The position numbers and the translations under genes were made by a program. Below are positions 61,041 through 64,000 of a stretch of 64,000 nucleotides of DNA, in pieces (within the stretch, counting starts at the first letter, position 1; each line of letters begins with the position of its first letter). The notes below the pieces were generated by a model. The model worked only from the letters and a program-made list of their open reading frames with translations. It was not told the DNA's origin and made no database searches. The DNA is from Leisingera aquaemixtae (lineage in GTDB: Bacteria; Pseudomonadota; Alphaproteobacteria; Rhodobacterales; Rhodobacteraceae). The stretch covers positions 62,001-126,000 of the forward strand of contig NZ_JAHVJQ010000011.1 of NCBI RefSeq assembly GCF_019801145.1, written 5' to 3'.

Positions 61041-63224
61041 ATGGCACTGGCATTCAGCGGACGGTTTGGCACGGAAGATCTGATTTTCGGCAGCGACCTG
61101 CGCGATCTGGAGATCGCGGTGCAGGACGGGCAGGCCACGCTTTACGCCATCACCGGGATGAACGGCGGCATCAGCTGCTGGCGGCTGGACGGCAGCGGCC
61201 GGCTGCCGCAGCTGCAGGACCAGGCGCTGCACGGGCAGGCCTCCCTGCGCACCGGCAGTTTCCAGCTGGCAGAGGCGGGCGGCAGCCTGCGGCTGGTGCA
61301 GGAGGGCACCGCGGGCAGCGCCTTCACCTCCTGGGGGCTGCAGGCGGACGGCAGCCTGGGCCGACAGAACAGCGCGGCGCTGGACGCGGCGGAACCGGGC
61401 GGGTTCGGCGCGGCGGCTGTGCTGCAGCTGGCGGATGGCAAGAGCGCGTTCTACGGCGTCTCCCAGGCCGGCGGCCGGCTGCAGGGCTGGCGGCTGGATG
61501 CGGCGGGCGCGGCGGAAGCGGCGGCGGGCCGCGCGGGCGGCGATGCGGCCTATGCGCTGGAGGGCGCGGCGCTGCTGGCCGGGGTGCAGGGGTCGGGCGG
61601 GCCGGTGCTGCTGGCGGCGGATGCGCAGGGGCTGCGGAGCTACCGTGCGGATGCGGCGGACGGCAGCCTGTCGCCGGCCGGGGAACTGGGGCTGGAGCAG
61701 GGGCTGGCGGTCTCTGGCATCACCGCGCTGGAAACCGTTGAGGCCGGCGGGCGGACCTGGGTGCTGGCGGGCGCGTCGGGCAGCAGCTCAATCAGCGTGA
61801 TGGAGCTGGACGCGGGCGGCGGCCTGCGCTTTGCCGGCCAGGTGAATGACACCCAGGAGACCCGGTTCGGCGGCCTGGCGGCGCTGGCGGTGGCGGAGGC
61901 GGACGGCCACGTGCTGGTGGTTGCGGCGGGCAATGATGGCGGGCTGAGCCTGTTCCGGCTGGCGCCGGACGGGCAGCTGATTCACCTCCGGGCGCTGGAG
62001 CAGGCGCCCGGGATGGGGCTGCAGAACGTGACCGCGCTGGAAGCGGCGGCGGTGGATGGCCAACTGCAGGTGTTTGCCGCCTCCGGGGCGGAGGGCGGCA
62101 TCAGCCGGTTCAGCCTGCCGCTGGCGGAGCTGGGCGTGGTGCAGACCGCTGAGCCCGGCGCCGGGACGCTGGCGGGCAGCGGCGGGGATGACCTGCTGAT
62201 GGGCGGGCAGAGCGGCGCGGATCTGTTCGGGCTGGGCGGCGATGACGTGCTGGTGGCGGGGGCCGGCGGCGGGCGGCTGGCGGGCGGCGCCGGGGACGAC
62301 ATCTTTGTGATCACCCCGGACGCGGCGGCGGTGACGGTGGCGGATTTCACCCCCGGCGCCGACCTGCTGGACCTGTCGGCGTTTGACCGCCTCTACAGCC
62401 CGGCGCAGCTGGCGGCCGGGGAAACAGCCGGCGGCATCGTGCTGCAGGCCGGGGACACCCGGATCACCGTGAACAGCGCCGGCGGCACCCCGCTGACGCT
62501 GGAGGATGTGTTCGACCCGGCCCTGCGCTTTGCCGCGCCGGACCGGCAGGACCTGGGGGTGAGCCTGCCGGGCGGCAGCTTCTGGGGCGGCAGCGGCGCC
62601 GACCAATTGTCGGGCAGCGGCGGCGCCGACGTGCTTTACGGGCTGGGCGGCAGCGACCGGCTGGCGGGCGCCGCCGGGCGGGACACGCTCAGCGGCGGCA
62701 CCGGCGATGACCTGCTGGAGGGCCAGGGCGGGCGCGACCGGCTGGAGGGCGGCAGCGGCAGCGACCAGCTGGCAGGCGGCCGCGGCGGCGACCGGCTGGC
62801 GGGCGGCGCGGCGGCGGACCAGCTGCGCGGCCAGGGCGGGGCGGACAGGCTGCTGGGCGGCGGCAGCAGCGACCGGCTGTGGGGTGGAGCGGGCGCGGAC
62901 AGCCTGCTGGGGCAGGGCGGGCGCGACCGGATCTGGGGCGGCACCGGTGACGACCTGCTGAATGGCGGCGGCGGCGATGACCTGCTGGCGGGCGGCGCGG
63001 GCGCCGATGAGTTTGTCTTTGCCGCCGGCCACGGCCGCGACACCATTGCGGATTTCACCCCGGGCAGCGACCTGATCAGCCTGGGCGGCACCGCCGCTGC
63101 CGGGTTCCAGGATCTGGAGGTCCGCGGCCAGGACGGCGGCACGCTGATCGCCACCGGATCGGGGCAGATTTTCCTGCAGGGCCTGCTGCCGGAGCAGCTG
63201 GCGGCGGATGACTTCCTGTTCTGA
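61041..63224 (+). CDS. RTX-repeat calcium-binding protein with N-terminal beta-propeller-like region
   Basis: A 727-aa secreted protein. The first ~360 residues repeat a strand pattern around 'L-x-x-Y-x-I-T-x-M-N-G-G-I-S' and 'G-L-S-L-F-R-L', as in beta-propellers. RTX nonapeptides (GGxGxDxLx) occur at about 375-425 and densely at 507-650. The C-terminus ADDFLF with no signal peptide is the mark of type I secretion. AAGGGAGC precedes the ATG. No ABC exporter/TolC set is in the window, so secretion must use one encoded elsewhere. Likely matrix or surface adhesin. Confidence 0.85.
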   Translation: MALAFSGRFGTEDLIFGSDLRDLEIAVQDGQATLYAITGMNGGISCWRLDGSGRLPQLQDQALHGQASLRTGSFQLAEAGGSLRLVQEGTAGSAFTSWGLQADGSLGRQNSAALDAAEPGGFGAAAVLQLADGKSAFYGVSQAGGRLQGWRLDAAGAAEAAAGRAGGDAAYALEGAALLAGVQGSGGPVLLAADAQGLRSYRADAADGSLSPAGELGLEQGLAVSGITALETVEAGGRTWVLAGASGSSSISVMELDAGGGLRFAGQVNDTQETRFGGLAALAVAEADGHVLVVAAGNDGGLSLFRLAPDGQLIHLRALEQAPGMGLQNVTALEAAAVDGQLQVFAASGAEGGISRFSLPLAELGVVQTAEPGAGTLAGSGGDDLLMGGQSGADLFGLGGDDVLVAGAGGGRLAGGAGDDIFVITPDAAAVTVADFTPGADLLDLSAFDRLYSPAQLAAGETAGGIVLQAGDTRITVNSAGGTPLTLEDVFDPALRFAAPDRQDLGVSLPGGSFWGGSGADQLSGSGGADVLYGLGGSDRLAGAAGRDTLSGGTGDDLLEGQGGRDRLEGGSGSDQLAGGRGGDRLAGGAAADQLRGQGGADRLLGGGSSDRLWGGAGADSLLGQGGRDRIWGGTGDDLLNGGGGDDLLAGGAGADEFVFAAGHGRDTIADFTPGSDLISLGGTAAAGFQDLEVRGQDGGTLIATGSGQIFLQGLLPEQLAADDFLF

Positions 63225-63262
63225 GCCCGGGACGGAGTGTCTGGCCGGCGAATTCTGCCGGA

Positions 63263-63322
63263 TGTGGTCCCGGACCACAGATCCGCTTGCCAAGGAGAAT
63301 AATGCAGGATAGGCGTATCGCC
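63263..63322 (-). promoter_or_regulatory. Putative origin of transfer (oriT), MOB-P-like nic site
   Basis: The minus strand reads GCCTATCCTGCATT across 63301-63314; TATCCTG (63305-63311) equals the nic-proximal core of RP4-type origins. Next to it is an inverted repeat GGCG-TAT-CGCC (63312-63322), and upstream a 17-bp palindrome TGTGGTCC-C-GGACCACA (63263-63279). It is directly followed by mobC, the usual arrangement. A decayed copy is at 30205-30255. Confidence 0.7.
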
Positions 63323-63347
63323 AGCAGGTAGACTACTTTTGATTGAA

Positions 63348-63911
63348 ATGCCGACCCGGAAGAAACAAGCAAAGACCTACTTGCCCCCTGACCAGCACTC
63401 CAAGCTTGAAGCTTTGGCTGCAGCTAACGGGCAAACTGTTTCGGCACTTCTGGGTCAGCTGATCGGTATCGTTCTGGGAGATGAAGTGGCCCCGACAGAA
63501 TCTCTGCGGTCCTCATCTCGGGCTCGCCGCGAAGGAAAAGTCACGGTCCGCCTGGCGCCGGATGTGCGTGACACACTGTCGGAGGATGCGGCACGTGCGG
63601 GGGTTGCCCCGTCCACTTGGGCGGCCATTTTTTTGACCGCACGGCTGTGCGCTTCGCCGCAGCCAACGGCAAGGGACCGCCGACGGTTCATGTCAGGATT
63701 GCGGCAGATCCAGGGCCTGGCCACGAACGTGAACCAGATCGCCTATGCGATGAACCGCGGGGTATTCACCGGGGACAGCTATGCCCCGGCCAGGGCCGAG
63801 GTGGAGCAATTGCGCAATGACGTGGCGGAGCTGCGCCAGCAGGTGCGTGAGTTTGCCCGGGGGCGGCTGGCGTTTCAGCTGGGCCTCGATGAGGAGGAGC
63901 TTGCGGATTGA
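63348..63911 (+). CDS. mobC: Plasmid mobilisation relaxosome accessory protein MobC
   Basis: A 187-aa protein of the MobC family (ribbon-helix-helix type): RKKQAKTYLPPDQHSKLEAL gives the N-terminal beta-strand/helix start, KVTVRLAPDVRDTLSEDA a second RHH-like segment, and FMSGLRQIQGLATNVNQIAYAMNR is the characteristic C-terminal MobC motif (relaxase-accessory 'G-x-N-L-N-Q-I'). It would bind oriT next to nic and help the relaxase. ATG 63348 is chosen. The relaxase is expected just beyond the window end. Confidence 0.88.
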   Translation: MPTRKKQAKTYLPPDQHSKLEALAAANGQTVSALLGQLIGIVLGDEVAPTESLRSSSRARREGKVTVRLAPDVRDTLSEDAARAGVAPSTWAAIFLTARLCASPQPTARDRRRFMSGLRQIQGLATNVNQIAYAMNRGVFTGDSYAPARAEVEQLRNDVAELRQQVREFARGRLAFQLGLDEEELAD

Positions 63912-64000
63912 ACAGCTTCAAGAAAACTTACGGTTTTTGGAACTGCTGGCTGTCCAAGGGTCGCATGGAGGGGAGCGCGGCGACCGGCTTTTGTCGTAAG
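63908..64000 (+). CDS. Partial open frame at window end
   Basis: A frame opened by a TTG overlapping the mobC stop runs off the window (31 codons so far, starting NSFKKTYGFWNCW). Its position is where a relaxase gene would be expected, but nothing in these codons identifies one, and a spurious frame is as likely. Confidence 0.2.
   Translation, partial: MNSFKKTYGFWNCWLSKGRMEGSAATGFCRK

Noticed and set aside
62200-63000. GC-rich short tandem pattern that could be taken for a CRISPR or VNTR
   Set aside because: It is the coding pattern of RTX nonapeptide repeats inside an intact frame; there are no spacers.
63908-64000. Start of a relaxase gene, or evidence that the window ends join into a circle
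   Set aside because: The 31 codons show no relaxase motif. Joining position 64000 to 1 would simply close the frame at 34-36, which proves nothing.

Overview
The window looks like most of a plasmid from a marine alphaproteobacterium of the Roseobacter group (Rhodobacterales, Leisingera/Phaeobacter-like). The reasons are high GC, an RPA-family RepA with a ParA/ParB pair and centromere-like palindromes, exosortase E with a VPEID-CTERM substrate, and orphan proteins resembling the accessory spike and fibre proteins of Rhodobacterales gene transfer agents (GTAs). Organism assignment is inference; no rRNA or chromosomal marker is present. About 44 of the genes make, modify or export a surface polysaccharide, so this resembles a roseobacter 'biofilm/EPS' plasmid.

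Layout. 1-5.9 kb: maintenance block (repA leftward; 22-bp phased iterons and a DnaA box; parA-parB rightward; three copies of a perfect 32-bp parS-like palindrome). 4.4-8.2 kb: uronate precursors (Ugd, UDP-glucuronate 4-epimerase) and a GT2. 8.3-10.4 kb: two-gene phage/GTA-type spike operon. 10.9-14.6 kb: exosortase E/protease, a small secreted protein, a PP2A-type phosphatase and the VPEID-CTERM substrate. 14.7-22.5 kb: Wzx/Wzy-type assembly core (ExoY-like initiator, Wzc/ExoP kinase, YjbE-, YjbH- and YjbF-like proteins, Wza). 22.5-29.7 kb: leftward GTs, sulfotransferase, Wzx flippase, Wzy polymerase. 29.8-30.4 kb: scar holding broken manC and oriT-mobC copies. 30.4-35.4 kb: ABC-type capsule exporter (KpsM/E/T-like) and a GlfT2-like galactofuranosyltransferase. 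35.4-54.5 kb: sulfotransferases, GTs, Glf and two coiled-coil proteins. 54.6-59.6 kb: GDP-fucose supply (Gmd, Fcl, ManC) and an ATP-grasp protein. 59.6-63.2 kb: a DUF2793/Peptidase_G2 fibre-like protein and an RTX beta-propeller protein. 63.2-64 kb: a MOB-P-like oriT and mobC.

How it fits together. The precursor genes predict UDP-GlcA, UDP-GalA, UDP-Galf, GDP-Man and GDP-L-Fuc. Roughly a dozen glycosyltransferases and nine sulfotransferase-like proteins would build a fucose-, galactofuranose- and uronate-containing, probably sulfated polysaccharide. Both a Wzx/Wzy/Wza/Wzc route and a KpsMET-like ABC route are encoded. Proteins likely to act at the cell surface (VPEID-CTERM protein, RTX protein, spike/fibre proteins) share the replicon.

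The most interesting points are: orphan GTA-type spike and tail-fibre genes on a capsule plasmid; a degenerate methyltransferase fused to a repeat-built coiled coil, reminiscent of the WbdD chain-length ruler; a parS variant with a spacer 2 bp longer than usual; and the decayed second oriT-mobC/manC junction. Start codons were chosen by Shine-Dalgarno match, overlap with upstream genes and family length, and several differ from the longest possible reading frame.
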